This document shows positions 14,871-14,955 of a stretch of DNA of 14,955 nt, piece after piece. How positions within the stretch are numbered: position 1 is the stretch's first letter; every line of letters starts with the position of its first letter. The stretch is from positions 1 to 14,955 of the forward strand of contig CAZSBB010000068.1 of assembly GCA_964605235.1 (NCBI GenBank), in the 5' to 3' direction. Made by a program: the position numbers and the translations under genes. Below the pieces are notes generated by a model. That model was not told the DNA's origin, made no database searches, and was given only the letters and a program-made list of their open reading frames with translations. The DNA comes from CAZSBB01 sp964605235. Lineage in GTDB: Bacteria; Planctomycetota; Phycisphaerae; Phycisphaerales; Phycisphaeraceae.

Positions 14871-14955
14871 GTGGTGCGACGCCACGAAAACCACCCCTCC
14901 CTCACCAACTTTATGCATCACGCCGTTTGCCGCTGCCGTTTGGCGATCAGCCAAT

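Larger units (their letters stand above)
14712..14955. other. Intergenic region at right edge, no supported gene
   Basis: 244 bp without a convincing gene on either strand. Two structured stretches are listed separately (14744-14777 and 14835-14870). Stop codons interrupt most frames and no ribosome binding site with a following open frame is visible. Confidence 0.5.

Overview
This is a dense, high-GC (roughly 65% by eye) bacterial chromosomal window holding eleven protein-coding genes and several structured intergenic repeats. I found no rRNA, tRNA, transposase, phage gene or CRISPR array. The paired Cys-type sulfatases, the FHA protein, the CvpA-like protein with a very large exported-looking tail, and intergenic hairpin repeats of a type I associate with these genomes suggest a planctomycete, perhaps Phycisphaerae. 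That placement is an inference, not something the sequence proves.

Layout. (1) 172-2752, minus strand: a likely operon running right to left, NIF3-like protein, then a lipoprotein of unknown function, then a beta-phosphoglucomutase-like HAD hydrolase; the last two overlap by 4 nt. (2) 2753-2861: a divergent promoter region, followed by a plus-strand FHA-domain protein with a long acidic, disordered tail. (3) 3645-3887: an intergenic region carrying one copy of a two-hairpin repeat, then homoserine dehydrogenase (hom). (4) A perfect 13-bp hairpin, then a tight plus-strand cluster of a membrane-anchored GDSL esterase and two tandem paralogous sulfatases. (5) 8639-8917: the second copy of the two-hairpin repeat, directly followed by a different GTAG-flanked double hairpin (REP/BIME-like), then hisF. 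(6) A PilT/PilU-type ATPase with intact motifs, followed by a membrane-anchored GspE/PilB-like protein whose ATPase motifs are destroyed. (7) A long inverted-repeat element, a 20-nt near-palindrome and a CvpA-like membrane protein with a large C-terminal region. (8) A final 244 bp without genes, holding two hairpins.

How the genes may work together. hom and hisF are housekeeping amino-acid genes (Met/Thr and His pathways) and stand apart from their usual partners. The GDSL-sulfatase-sulfatase cluster looks like part of a degradation set for a sulfated and possibly acetylated glycan. The most unusual part is 9796-12726. There a normal type IV pilus-family motor ATPase lies beside a pseudo-ATPase of the assembly-ATPase family. 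In the latter the P-loop lysine, two P-loop glycines and the Walker B glutamate are replaced, while the tetracysteine zinc motif is kept and transmembrane helices have replaced the normal cytoplasmic N-terminus. This pair is the best candidate here for an undescribed system.
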